This document shows, piece after piece, positions 1 to 7,181 of a DNA stretch of 18,940 nt. This DNA comes from CAYRMV01 sp964425255. GTDB lineage: Bacteria > Bacteroidota > Bacteroidia > Flavobacteriales_D > Crocinitomicaceae. The DNA lies in assembly GCA_964425255.1 (NCBI GenBank), contig CAYRMV010000060.1, positions 1 through 18,940 on the forward strand. Direction: 5' to 3'. Position 1 is the first letter of the stretch. Every line of letters starts with the position of its first letter. Both the position numbers and the translations under genes were made by a program. A model generated the notes under the pieces. The model saw only the letters and a program-made list of their open reading frames with translations. It had not been told where the DNA came from and made no database searches.

Positions 1-60
1 AGCGGAAGGGCTCGTCGTGCTCGGTGTGGGCGGCCGGGGCGGCTTCGAGGATTTCGAGCA
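1..60. other. GC-rich window edge, probably not native to htpG
   Basis: About 42 of these 60 bases are G or C, against roughly 27 of 60 in the next block. The codons read in the htpG frame (CTC, GTC, GGC, CGG, GAG) are unlike the rest of the window, and the peptide does not resemble the HtpG middle domain. The reverse strand also reads open, with a composition like that of a high-GC bacterium. An assembly chimera or a contaminating read end at a contig border is the simplest explanation. The exact switch point could be anywhere from about 45 to 65. Confidence 0.55.
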
Positions 61-64
61 GCAG

Positions 65-1249
65 GTAAACAACCCAAATCCGGCTTGGACCAAAGCACCT
101 GTTGATTTAAAACAAGAGGATTACGCAGCATTTTACCGCGAGTTGTATCCGATGTCTTTCGACGAGCCACTTTTCCATATTCATTTGAATGTGGACTATC
201 CATTTAACTTGACGGGGATTTTATATTTCCCAAAAATCAAGGAAAATGTGGAAGTTCAACGCAATAAGATCAATTTGTATTCCAACCAAGTGTTTATCAC
301 AGACAGCGTAGAAAACATTGTTCCAGAATTTTTGACTTTGTTGCATGGTGTGATCGATTCACCGGATATTCCATTAAATGTTTCTCGTTCGTATTTGCAA
401 AGCGATGGAAATGTGAAGAAAATTTCGACACACATTACCAAAAAAGTGGCAGATAAATTGGCTGAAATGTTCAAAAAAGACCGCGCTGATTTCGAAGCGA
501 AATGGGATGATTTGAAGATCTTTGTGGAATACGGAACGCTATCGGATGAGAAATTTGCAGAAAAAGCAAAATCGTTCTCTTTGGTAAAAAATACAGTTGG
601 TAAGTATTTCACTTTAGAAGAATACAAGGAGCACATCAAAGCTTTACAAACGGATAAAGATGACAAAACGGTAATTTTGTACACAAATGATCCTGAGTCG
701 CAATTTGGTTTTGTGAAAGCAGCAAAAGATCGTGGATACGATGTCTTGCAATTAGATGGACCACTTGTTCCTCACTGGATTTCAAAAATGGAACAAGAGC
801 ATGAAAAAGTATCTTTTGCCCGTGTAGATTCAGATACCTTGGATAAATTGATCAAAAAATCGGACGAAATTCCTAGTAAACTTTCGAAAGAAGAGGAGGA
901 AAGTCTGAAACCGATTTTCGAGGGAACAGTCAATGCTGAAAAATTCAAAGTGGAATTCGAAAGTATGAGCGAAACGGACGCGCCAATCATTGTTACGCAA
1001 CCAGAATTCATCCGTCGCATGATGGAACAACAACGAATGGGTGGCGGTGGTTTCTTTGGCGCTTTCCCAGAAACATACCAATTGATTGTCAATAGCAATC
1101 ACCCGAAAGTAGGTGCCATTTTACAAGCAGATGAAACTATTCGAACTGAAAAAGCGAAGCAATTGACCGATTTGGCACTGTTGTCGCAAGGCATGTTGAA
1201 AGGGGAGGCTTTGAACCAATTTATAGAACGTAGTATTGAACTAGTATAA
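65..1249 (+). CDS. htpG: Chaperone HtpG (Hsp90 family), 5'-truncated by window edge
   Basis: HtpG is the bacterial Hsp90, a cytosolic ATP-driven homodimeric chaperone. The visible 394 residues cover the middle and C-terminal domains. The middle domain has the very conserved FYRELYPM, FHIHLNVDYPFNLTGILYFP and DIPLNVSRSYLQ blocks, the last carrying the catalytic-loop arginine region. The end has the dimerisation-domain signature NSNHPKVGAIL and ALLSQGMLKGEALNQFI. The N-terminal ATPase domain, about 230 residues in the family, lies outside the window. The reading frame stays open back to base 2, but homology to HtpG is only credible from about codon VNNPNPAWTK at 65. The 60 or so bases before it are GC-rich and unlike the gene. 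The gene is followed at once by a terminator. Identification is certain; only the left boundary is doubtful. Confidence 0.96.
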   Translation, partial: VNNPNPAWTKAPVDLKQEDYAAFYRELYPMSFDEPLFHIHLNVDYPFNLTGILYFPKIKENVEVQRNKINLYSNQVFITDSVENIVPEFLTLLHGVIDSPDIPLNVSRSYLQSDGNVKKISTHITKKVADKLAEMFKKDRADFEAKWDDLKIFVEYGTLSDEKFAEKAKSFSLVKNTVGKYFTLEEYKEHIKALQTDKDDKTVILYTNDPESQFGFVKAAKDRGYDVLQLDGPLVPHWISKMEQEHEKVSFARVDSDTLDKLIKKSDEIPSKLSKEEEESLKPIFEGTVNAEKFKVEFESMSETDAPIIVTQPEFIRRMMEQQRMGGGGFFGAFPETYQLIVNSNHPKVGAILQADETIRTEKAKQLTDLALLSQGMLKGEALNQFIERSIELV

Positions 1250-1257
1250 AAATCATC

Positions 1258-1289
1258 AAGCCGTAATCGATCTTGGTTACGGCTTTTTT
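1258..1289 (+). terminator. Rho-independent terminator of htpG
   Basis: Nine-base arms AAGCCGTAA and TTACGGCTT pair around a 10-base loop, and the right arm runs into six T residues. It lies 8 bases after the htpG stop codon and separates htpG from the following gene. Confidence 0.9.
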
Positions 1290-1309
1290 GTTTCTCTTTT
1301 TTACTAATT

Positions 1310-2131
1310 TTGAAAAACACGGAAGTTTATTCTTCCAATAAAAGAAAGATTTTGTTTAGATGGATTTTTGCCGTTGTAGGCTTTTTTGTGGTTGGTCGCC
1401 ATTTTTATGGTGGTTTGATAGGTTTTTTTATTGGTAGTGTCGTTGACCAAATGAGTTCAACTTCAAAAGTCAATACAGGAAGACCTTTTGGAAATGGTCG
1501 GACGTATTCATCTGATGATTTGTTTGAATACTACCAACAACGAACTTCTACCACTGATTTTGCTACGATGTTGATGGCTCTTTCGGCAGCAATCATGAAA
1601 GCCGATGGAAAAGTGCTCAAAGTGGAATTGGATTATGTAAAAAACTTTTTTCGCAATCAGTTCGGAAATCAGTTTAATGCATCACATCTTCAAACGTTAA
1701 AACGCTTTTTAGATTCCAATGAAATTCCTTTAAATCAGATTTGTAACGATATACGCATGCGAACACAAGAGGAAGTTCGTATTCAGTTGTTGCATTATTT
1801 GTTTGGAATTGCCAAAGCGGATGGGGATGTTTCGCAAGCGGAAATGCAAGTCTTGAATCGCATTGCGACCTTGATGGGTGTTCCTCAATTAGACTTCGAT
1901 AGCGTTAAAAATATGTTTTATCGCGATGTGAATTCAGATTACAAAGTGCTTGGAATTGAGCCAACTGCAACGGATGAAGAAGTTAAAAAAGCGTATCGCA
2001 AAATGGCTGTTCGTTACCATCCGGATAAAGTAGCTCAAATGGGAGACGAATACCAAAAAGGGGCGAAAGAAAAATTCCAAAAAATCCAAGATTCATACGA
2101 AAATATCAAGAAAAATAGAGGGATGAAGTGA
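1310..2131 (+). CDS. Membrane-anchored TerB-like/J-domain protein (DjlA-like)
   Basis: The 273-residue protein has three parts. A short basic N-terminus is followed by a hydrophobic, glycine-rich segment at about 14-45 that probably anchors it in the inner membrane. A TerB-like helical domain at about 83-200 contains the two typical acidic repeats KADGKV and KADGDVSQAE. A C-terminal J domain at about 207-267 carries the HPD motif (237-239) that stimulates Hsp70 ATPase activity. This order is that of DjlA-type co-chaperones, so the likely partner is DnaK. The only open start before the membrane segment is TTG at 1310, and that TTG also forms the end of a TAATTTTG promoter-like box, so another non-ATG start such as TTG at 1352 is possible. 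It follows the htpG terminator, so it is probably transcribed separately. Confidence 0.85.
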   Translation: MKNTEVYSSNKRKILFRWIFAVVGFFVVGRHFYGGLIGFFIGSVVDQMSSTSKVNTGRPFGNGRTYSSDDLFEYYQQRTSTTDFATMLMALSAAIMKADGKVLKVELDYVKNFFRNQFGNQFNASHLQTLKRFLDSNEIPLNQICNDIRMRTQEEVRIQLLHYLFGIAKADGDVSQAEMQVLNRIATLMGVPQLDFDSVKNMFYRDVNSDYKVLGIEPTATDEEVKKAYRKMAVRYHPDKVAQMGDEYQKGAKEKFQKIQDSYENIKKNRGMK

Positions 2132-2353
2132 TTGAAAAGAATATTTTAAACAGATCACAGTCATTTTATTTCAATAGTTAACAAAGAGCCTACTTAAATT
2201 TGTTGTTTGGGTTTTTCATGAGGGATTTTTGGGCGAAATGAGGCAAATTTTGTTTACATAGCAGTTTGCTTAGAGTAAAATTTAATGAATTCGTAGCCAA
2301 AAATATCTACAAATAAAACAATTGAATGAATTTTAAACAGACTCTAATTGTTT
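2132..2353. other. Intergenic region with no recognised gene
   Basis: AT-rich stretch between the J-domain gene and the operator/promoter of the persulfide dioxygenase gene. I see no convincing open frame, RNA gene or terminator hairpin in it. Confidence 0.6.
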
Positions 2354-2369
2354 CGTAACAAATGTTACG
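2354..2369. promoter_or_regulatory. Candidate CRP/FNR-type operator (palindrome)
   Basis: A perfect 7-bp inverted repeat CGTAACA-AA-TGTTACG lies upstream of the persulfide dioxygenase gene. Its centre is about 30-34 bases upstream of the TACCTTTG box, near -41 relative to the expected transcription start. This is the usual place of a class II activator of the CRP/FNR superfamily. No regulator gene is nearby, so the identity of the binder is unknown. Confidence 0.5.
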
Positions 2370-2390
2370 TAATTCTAGACTGAAAATTTT

Positions 2391-2398
2391 TACCTTTG
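2391..2398 (+). promoter_or_regulatory. Bacteroidota -7 promoter element, persulfide dioxygenase operon
   Basis: TACCTTTG matches the phylum's TAnnTTTG element. No clear -33 TTTG is present; the -33 zone is instead next to the palindrome at 2354-2369, consistent with an activator-dependent promoter. Transcription would start near 2402-2405, some 20 bases before the ATG at 2422. This argues against the longer reading frame that begins at 2362. Confidence 0.7.
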
Positions 2399-2421
2399 AA
2401 AATAATAAGAATCACACAAAT

Positions 2422-3834
2422 ATGCGCGTAGAACAAATTTATACAGGGTGTTTGGCTCAAGGAGCCTATTACATTTACAGCGAAGGAGAAGTTGCTATTA
2501 TTGATCCTCTTCGAGAGATTTCTAGCTATTTAGAAAAAGCGAATGCAGATCAAGCAAAAATCAAATACATTTTTGAAACACATTTCCATGCTGATTTTGT
2601 CTCTGGACACATCACGTTGGCTGAAAAAACAGGTGCCCCCATTATTTATGGTCCCAATGCCAATCCTGCTTTTGAAGCAACCATTGCAAAAGACGAACAA
2701 ATTTTTCCACTCGGAAAAGTGAAGATAAAAGTGCTTCATACTCCTGGTCATACCATGGAAAGTACCACTTATTTGCTTTTGGACGAAAACGACAAAGAAT
2801 ATGCTATTTTTTCGGGTGACACCTTGTTTTTAGGTGATGTCGGACGTCCTGATTTGGCTCAAAAAGCGGCTCACATGACGCAAGAGCAACTAGCAGGAAC
2901 ATTGTTTGAAAGTCTTCGAACTAAAATTATGACACTTCCCGATGAGGTGATTGTCTATCCAGGTCATGGCGCTGGTTCTGCATGTGGAAAAAACATGTCG
3001 AAAGAAACCGTTGGAACATTGGGCGAACAAAAGCAGACGAATTACGCACTTCGTGCAGACATGACCAAAGAAGAATTTATCAACGAGGTGACAGATGGTC
3101 TTGCCCCACCGCCAGCTTACTTTCCGTTAAATGTTCAAATGAACAAAGAAGGATATGAATCGATCGATGTAGTTTTGGAACGGGGTGCACGAGCACTTTC
3201 TGCGGATGAATTTGAGTTTTTGGTAAACGAACAAGGAGCTTTGATGTTGGATGTGCGCAAAGAAGCAGATTTTGTTCAAGCTCACATACCCAATTCGATT
3301 TTCATTGGAATTGATGGCGGTTTTGCTCCTTGGGTGGGCGCTTTAATCAAAGATGTGAAACAACCCATTGTCTTAATTTCTCCTGAAGGAAGGGAAGAAG
3401 AGGTGGTAACTCGACTGGCTCGCGTTGGATTTGACCAAACGTTAGGCTTCCTTTCTGGTGGAATTCAATCGTGGATTGACTCAGGAAAAGAAGTTGATTC
3501 CATGGAATCGGTATCAGCAGAAACATTTGAAAAAGAATGGAATGAAAATCACCGACCTGTTTTTGATGTCCGTAAAGACGGTGAATTTGAAGCAGAACAT
3601 TTGGAAGTTGCTCATCATACAGCATTGGATTTTCTGAATGATCATTTGGCTGAATTTCCTAAAGATGAACCTTTCTATGTTCATTGCGCAGGTGGTTATC
3701 GTTCCGTGATTGCTGGTTCCATTCTCAAAGCAAGAGGTATTCACAATTTAATTAATGTAGAAGGTGGTTTTGGTGCAATTAAGAAAACAAACTTAAAAAC
3801 AACCAACTACGTTTGTCCATCAACGTTAAAATAA
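2422..3834 (+). CDS. Persulfide dioxygenase-rhodanese fusion (ETHE1-like MBL fold)
   Basis: The 470-residue protein starts with an ETHE1-type metallo-beta-lactamase domain (about 1-245). It has THFHAD (H54, H56, D58), HTPGH (H110), the persulfide-dioxygenase signature SGDTLFLGDVGRPDL (D133) and YPGHG (H182). These are the ligands of the single iron that oxidises glutathione persulfide to sulfite. Two rhodanese domains follow. The first (about 260-353) has no cysteine in its active loop (SPEGREEE) and should be inactive. The second (about 365-455) has HCAGGYRS with C422 and should accept a persulfide sulfur. The fusion suggests channelling of sulfane sulfur between the sites. ATG 2422 was chosen over 2362 because the promoter lies between them and residue 1 (MRVEQIYTGCL) is the conserved start. 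The next gene begins 12 bases downstream. Cytosolic sulfide detoxification is the likely role. Confidence 0.92.
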   Translation: MRVEQIYTGCLAQGAYYIYSEGEVAIIDPLREISSYLEKANADQAKIKYIFETHFHADFVSGHITLAEKTGAPIIYGPNANPAFEATIAKDEQIFPLGKVKIKVLHTPGHTMESTTYLLLDENDKEYAIFSGDTLFLGDVGRPDLAQKAAHMTQEQLAGTLFESLRTKIMTLPDEVIVYPGHGAGSACGKNMSKETVGTLGEQKQTNYALRADMTKEEFINEVTDGLAPPPAYFPLNVQMNKEGYESIDVVLERGARALSADEFEFLVNEQGALMLDVRKEADFVQAHIPNSIFIGIDGGFAPWVGALIKDVKQPIVLISPEGREEEVVTRLARVGFDQTLGFLSGGIQSWIDSGKEVDSMESVSAETFEKEWNENHRPVFDVRKDGEFEAEHLEVAHHTALDFLNDHLAEFPKDEPFYVHCAGGYRSVIAGSILKARGIHNLINVEGGFGAIKKTNLKTTNYVCPSTLK

Positions 3835-3846
3835 TCCCTGTCAGTT

Positions 3847-4236
3847 ATGTTTGGAAAAGGATCAAAATTATACAGCATTTTCAGATACAAATGTCCTCAA
3901 TGTCAGGAAGGTGAGTTTTTTGTATCACATCCATACGATTTAAAACGCATCGGTGATATTCACGAAAATTGCAGTCATTGTGGACTCAAATATTCGAAAG
4001 AACCGGGATTCTATTACGGCGCAATGTATGTTTCATACGCACTGGGTGTTGCTCTTTTTGTAACACTTTGGACTTCCTTTAATTTGTTTATCCCGAAAGC
4101 ATCCATTTACACACAACTTTGGGTTATTACTTTGACAACGATTGTGTTAAGTCCTTATTTATATGCGCTTTCTAAAATCATTTGGGCAAACATGTTCATC
4201 CGTTTTCAGAAAGATCCAAAGGATTATATTAAATAG
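3847..4236 (+). CDS. DUF983 family membrane protein with zinc-ribbon-like motif
   Basis: The 129-residue protein has two cysteine pairs, CPQC (C16, C19) and CSHC (C42, C45), that look like a small zinc ribbon. After the conserved GFYYGAMYVSYA block come two hydrophobic helices at about 59-82 and 90-112. This is the layout of DUF983 proteins, common in Bacteroidota and Alphaproteobacteria, whose biochemical role is not known. The gene begins 12 bases after the persulfide dioxygenase with no terminator between them, so they are probably co-transcribed. That might tie it to sulfur or redox handling, but this is inference from position only. Confidence 0.85.
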   Translation: MFGKGSKLYSIFRYKCPQCQEGEFFVSHPYDLKRIGDIHENCSHCGLKYSKEPGFYYGAMYVSYALGVALFVTLWTSFNLFIPKASIYTQLWVITLTTIVLSPYLYALSKIIWANMFIRFQKDPKDYIK

Positions 4237-4260
4237 ATGCAATAGAATTTGCAGGATGTG

Positions 4261-4290
4261 TTTGTATTTCAAATAAAAGCATTACCTTTG
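4261..4290 (+). promoter_or_regulatory. Promoter of the rpsP operon
   Basis: TTTG at 4261-4264 (-33 element), an 18-base spacer and TACCTTTG at 4283-4290 (-7 element) form the best two-part match to the Bacteroidota housekeeping promoter in the window. Transcription should start near 4297, giving a leader of roughly 48 bases before rpsP. Confidence 0.85.
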
Positions 4291-4313
4291 CACCCTAAAT
4301 TTTATTATTAATC

Positions 4314-4328
4314 GGAGTTTCGTACTCC
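4314..4328 (+). promoter_or_regulatory. Hairpin in the rpsP leader, possible autoregulatory site
   Basis: GGAGT and ACTCC pair around a 5-base loop TTCGT inside the predicted 5' leader, 16 bases before the rpsP ATG. A small hairpin at this place could be a binding site for bS16 itself. It is short and there is no U-tract, so it is not a terminator. Confidence 0.4.
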
Positions 4329-4344
4329 AACTTATAAACGTAAA

Positions 4345-4893
4345 ATGGCAACAAGAATTAGATTGCAAAGACACGGTAAGAAAGGAAAAGCTTTCTTCCA
4401 CCTAGTAGCTGCTGATAGCAGAGCGAAAAGAGATGGTAAATTCATCGAGAAATTGGGTATTTACAACCCGAACACAAACCCTGCAACAATCGATATCAAT
4501 TTCGAAGCTACGTTGAAATGGGTACAAAATGGTGCTGAAATGTCTGATACAGCTCGCGCAATTTTGTCTTACAAAGGTGTTTTGTACAAAAATCACTTAA
4601 TCAAAGGGATCAAAAAAGGTGCTTTGACTGAGGCGGATGTTGAAACAAAATTTGCTGCTTGGACTGCGGATCAAGAAGCGAAAATCTTAGCTAAGAAAGA
4701 AGGTTTGACAAAAGATGCTGCTGCTGCTAAGTTGGCTGCTCTTCAAGCTGAAGCAAAAGTAAAAGAAGCAAAAGCATTGGCTATCGAAGCTAAAAATGCT
4801 CCAGTTGTAGAAGAAGAAGTTGCTGAAGAAGTTGCAGATGCAACAGAAGAAACTGCTTCTGAAGAATCAACAGAAGAAACTTCTGCTGAGTAA
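4345..4893 (+). CDS. rpsP: 30S ribosomal protein bS16 with long C-terminal extension
   Basis: bS16 is a small-subunit protein needed for 30S assembly. The first 80 residues are the canonical domain, starting MATRIRLQRHGKKGKAFFHL and with the KLGIYNP block. The family is usually 80-90 residues long, whereas this one has 182. The extra part is a helical Ala/Lys-rich stretch (about 95-155) followed by an acidic Glu/Thr/Ser tail. Such extensions are usual for Bacteroidota bS16, and their function is not established. The gene has its own strong promoter and heads a unit with rimM (16-base gap) and trmN6. The leader has an A-rich rather than Shine-Dalgarno sequence. Confidence 0.97.
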   Translation: MATRIRLQRHGKKGKAFFHLVAADSRAKRDGKFIEKLGIYNPNTNPATIDINFEATLKWVQNGAEMSDTARAILSYKGVLYKNHLIKGIKKGALTEADVETKFAAWTADQEAKILAKKEGLTKDAAAAKLAALQAEAKVKEAKALAIEAKNAPVVEEEVAEEVADATEETASEESTEETSAE

Positions 4894-4909
4894 CTAGAAA
4901 AAAACTTGA

Positions 4910-5437
4910 ATGAAAAAAGCAGATTGCTATCATTTAGGATATGTGGCGAAACTTCACGGATTTAAAGGTGAAGTTTCGCTTTTTTTAGATGTCACCAACC
5001 CAAACGAATACCACGGTTTGGATGCGCTGTACATCGATATCAACAACCAATTAACTCCTTTTTTTCTCGAGTCATTTTCCATTAAACCTCGCAGTTTTGC
5101 TATTGCCAAGTTGGAAGGTGTCGATTCAGAAAATGATGCCAAAGTACTGCTTCGAAAGAATTTGTATTTGCCTTTAACTCATTTACCAGAATTAACTGGA
5201 ATTCATTTTTATGATCATGAAGTAGTTGGTTTTGAATTGATCGACGAATTGTTTGGTCCGGTTGGTTCGATTGTTCAAATCATTGATTTACCTGTTAATC
5301 CTCTGATTCAAGTGGATGCCAACGGAAAAGAAGTCTTAGTTCCTTTCGTTGAAAACTTGGTGCAAAAAGTTGACAGAGACAACAAAAAATTATACGTAAA
5401 AGCTCCCGAAGGTCTCTTTGATATTTTCTTGGGATAA
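4910..5437 (+). CDS. rimM: Ribosome maturation factor RimM
   Basis: RimM binds uS19 and assists maturation of the 30S head. The 175-residue product begins with the RimM N-terminal barrel (HLGYVAKLHGFKGEVSLFLD). It ends with a PRC-barrel domain at about 95-170, with the conserved LIQVDANGKEVLVPFV and the typical ending near the C-terminus. Length is normal for the family. The gene lies 16 bases after rpsP, the usual partner in bacteria. Its stop codon overlaps the start of the next gene (TAATG), which points to translational coupling. A trmD gene, which follows rimM in many proteobacteria, is absent here. Confidence 0.95.
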   Translation: MKKADCYHLGYVAKLHGFKGEVSLFLDVTNPNEYHGLDALYIDINNQLTPFFLESFSIKPRSFAIAKLEGVDSENDAKVLLRKNLYLPLTHLPELTGIHFYDHEVVGFELIDELFGPVGSIVQIIDLPVNPLIQVDANGKEVLVPFVENLVQKVDRDNKKLYVKAPEGLFDIFLG

Positions 5438-6138
5438 TGTCCGTTTTCCGTTTCAAACAATTTGACATTCAGCAAAATAGTTCCGCTATGAAGGTGGGGA
5501 CGGATGCCATGGTTTTGGGTGCACTGATTGATCCTTCTTCTCATAAATCGGCTTTGGACATCGGTACAGGAACAGGTGTTTTGAGTTTGATGTTAGCCCA
5601 AAAAAGCAACGAGCTACAAATTCAAGCAATCGAATTGGATACCGAAGCTTTTCAAGAAGCGACTTACAATGTTTTACAAAGCCGATTTTCATCTCAAATC
5701 CAAGTGGTTGAGGGAGATTTTTTTACTTATCCATTTGAAACGAAGTATGATCTGATTTTTTCCAATCCACCGTATTTCAACGCGACTTTTTTACCCGATA
5801 ATGAGCAAAGAGCACTAGCCAGGCATGCACATTTTTCGTTTGATGCTTTTTTTCAGAGAACAATTCAATTGTTGAATCCAGACGGTGAACTTTGGCTGAT
5901 ACTTCCTTTAGAAACATGGGAAGAAATAGAGAAAAATCAGCTTTATTCGCCTCTTTTTTGCATGGAAGAAATCTCCATTTGGGGAAATCCAAGTAAAATA
6001 GTTCGAAAAATTATTCGTTTTTCTTTCCAAGAGCAAGAACGGGTAAAAACAAATTTTGTAATTCGCAATCAATCAGGGACATATTCGGATGAATACATCG
6101 ATTTGACAAAAGCGTTCCATGCAACTAAACTAAATTAA
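5437..6138 (+). CDS. trmN6: tRNA1(Val) A37 N6-methyltransferase TrmN6 (YfiC)
   Basis: TrmN6 is an S-adenosylmethionine-dependent enzyme that methylates N6 of adenine 37 in tRNA1(Val). The 233-residue protein starts with the family signature FRFKQFDIQQ and MKVGTDAMVLG. It has the SAM-binding motif DIGTGTGVLS (41-50), the acidic residue ending strand 2 (IELD, 65-68) and the catalytic NPPY motif (110-113) of N6-adenine methyltransferases. The ATG overlaps the rimM stop codon by one base, so it is the third gene of the rpsP unit. Together they form a translation-related operon. No obvious terminator follows. Confidence 0.92.
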   Translation: MSVFRFKQFDIQQNSSAMKVGTDAMVLGALIDPSSHKSALDIGTGTGVLSLMLAQKSNELQIQAIELDTEAFQEATYNVLQSRFSSQIQVVEGDFFTYPFETKYDLIFSNPPYFNATFLPDNEQRALARHAHFSFDAFFQRTIQLLNPDGELWLILPLETWEEIEKNQLYSPLFCMEEISIWGNPSKIVRKIIRFSFQEQERVKTNFVIRNQSGTYSDEYIDLTKAFHATKLN

Positions 6139-6153
6139 TTTTCATCATTTTCA

Positions 6154-6169
6154 TGACAATTTTGTGACA
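6154..6169. promoter_or_regulatory. TGACA direct repeat upstream of the globin unit
   Basis: TGACA occurs at 6154-6158 and again at 6165-6169, 11 bases apart, so both would face the same side of the helix. They flank the inverted repeat ACAA-TT-TTGT. The pair lies about 60 bases upstream of the first gene of the globin unit and is a candidate operator. No typical -7 box was found for this unit. Confidence 0.3.
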
Positions 6170-6225
6170 TTTCCAATCCAAGTGTTGTTTTAGGTCGTAG
6201 CTAGTTAAACCCTAAAGCGTAAAAT

Positions 6226-6651
6226 ATGAAAAAGCAAGCACGTTGGAAGAGAGCATTAAAAGTGGTAGGATTACTCAGTTTTTTACTTTTTGTTTCCACC
6301 CTTATTTGGGCAAATTGGGAACCTTTGTCACCTGGTCAAAAAGCAACTCCTATTCGGTTTGTACAATTGGATGCAACTGGAAAAGATTCAGTTGAAATGC
6401 GTTGGATTGAACAAAATTTACGGAAACAAGAAGGAATTCGAGCGACTGCTTATAATCCGATTAGTCAAATTCTGAGCATCGGTTATGAAGTAGAAAAAGG
6501 TACTAGTTCGGAAATGATTCGTCTGATTTCCTCCAGATTTTCTTTTGATTTATCACTCAAATATTTTGAGGAAGAGGGGCCAAAATGTCCCATGACCGCG
6601 ACACGCAATGCAATGAGTTCATTGAAAAAATCACTGAACTTTCGAGATTAA
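6226..6651 (+). CDS. Membrane-anchored protein with HMA-like domain lacking the CxxC
   Basis: A basic N-terminus and one transmembrane helix at about 13-30 are followed by a periplasmic part of 110 residues. Residues 53-118 have the strand-helix-strand-strand-helix pattern of a heavy-metal-associated (HMA) ferredoxin-like fold: a DSVEMRWIEQNL helix, GIRATAYNPISQ, a strand ILSIGYEV, and a second helix SSEMIRLIS. The metal-binding CxxC at the start of the HMA fold is missing. The only cysteine is C121 near the C-terminus (GPKCP). Family assignment rests on this pattern alone. It ends 23 bases before the globin lipoprotein, so the two are probably one unit and may act together at the cell envelope, for example in haem or metal handling. 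That role is inference. Confidence 0.65.
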   Translation: MKKQARWKRALKVVGLLSFLLFVSTLIWANWEPLSPGQKATPIRFVQLDATGKDSVEMRWIEQNLRKQEGIRATAYNPISQILSIGYEVEKGTSSEMIRLISSRFSFDLSLKYFEEEGPKCPMTATRNAMSSLKKSLNFRD

Positions 6652-6674
6652 AGGCTAATTCAAAATCAAATATC

Positions 6675-7160
6675 ATGTTTAAACAAAAATCCAAATGGTT
6701 CGTAGCGTTTCTAGCGATTTCGCTCACCGCAGTAAGTTGTAAAAAAGAAACACCTGATCCTGAACCAACACCAACTCCAGCAACACCTTCGCTCTATACG
6801 CGCTTGGGAGGAGATGATGCCATTACCGCAGTAACGGATCAATTTATTGCTAATGTGTTGGCAGATCCAACGATTGCAGATGAGTTTGTGGAAGCCGGGA
6901 CAGGTTCCAATGCCGCGCAATACAATTTGTTCCGTGAACGTTTGATTGATCAGTTGTGTGAAGCAACGGGTGGTCCGTACACCTACCGTGGTGCAAATAT
7001 GTATGATGCGCACGATGGAATGAACATCACAGATGCAGAATTTGGTGCCTTGGTGAATGCTTTGGTAGCGGCGTTGAATCAATTCAATGTACCACAACAA
7101 GAACAAAATGAGTTGCTTGCCATTTTAGGGCCAATGCAAACAGACATTGTAGGGCACTAG
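6675..7160 (+). CDS. Truncated haemoglobin (group I-like) lipoprotein
   Basis: The 161-residue protein has a lipoprotein signal peptide with lipobox AVSC (C22). A Pro/Thr/Glu-rich linker (about 25-38) and a truncated globin domain (39-160) follow. The domain shows SLYTRLGG at its start, QLCEATGGPYTYRG in the E-helix region, and AHDGMNI with H113 as proximal haem ligand. The ending PMQTDIV is also typical of group I truncated haemoglobins. It should bind haem at the membrane and could detoxify NO or sense or store O2. ATG 6675 was chosen because it gives a proper signal peptide. The open frame back to 6585 overlaps the preceding gene and adds a hydrophilic stretch. A strong hairpin terminator follows. 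Confidence 0.9.
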   Translation: MFKQKSKWFVAFLAISLTAVSCKKETPDPEPTPTPATPSLYTRLGGDDAITAVTDQFIANVLADPTIADEFVEAGTGSNAAQYNLFRERLIDQLCEATGGPYTYRGANMYDAHDGMNITDAEFGALVNALVAALNQFNVPQQEQNELLAILGPMQTDIVGH

Positions 7161-7181
7161 TTTTTTTCGTTTATAGTTTAC

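Noticed and set aside
256..684. Long antisense frames opposite htpG, the persulfide dioxygenase, the globin and gyrB
   Set aside because: They lie opposite strongly conserved genes, have no signals of their own and no recognisable protein features; they are shadows of the real coding frames.
6585..6674. Extended start for the globin at 6585
   Set aside because: It overlaps the preceding gene and would bury the lipoprotein signal peptide; ATG 6675 explains both.
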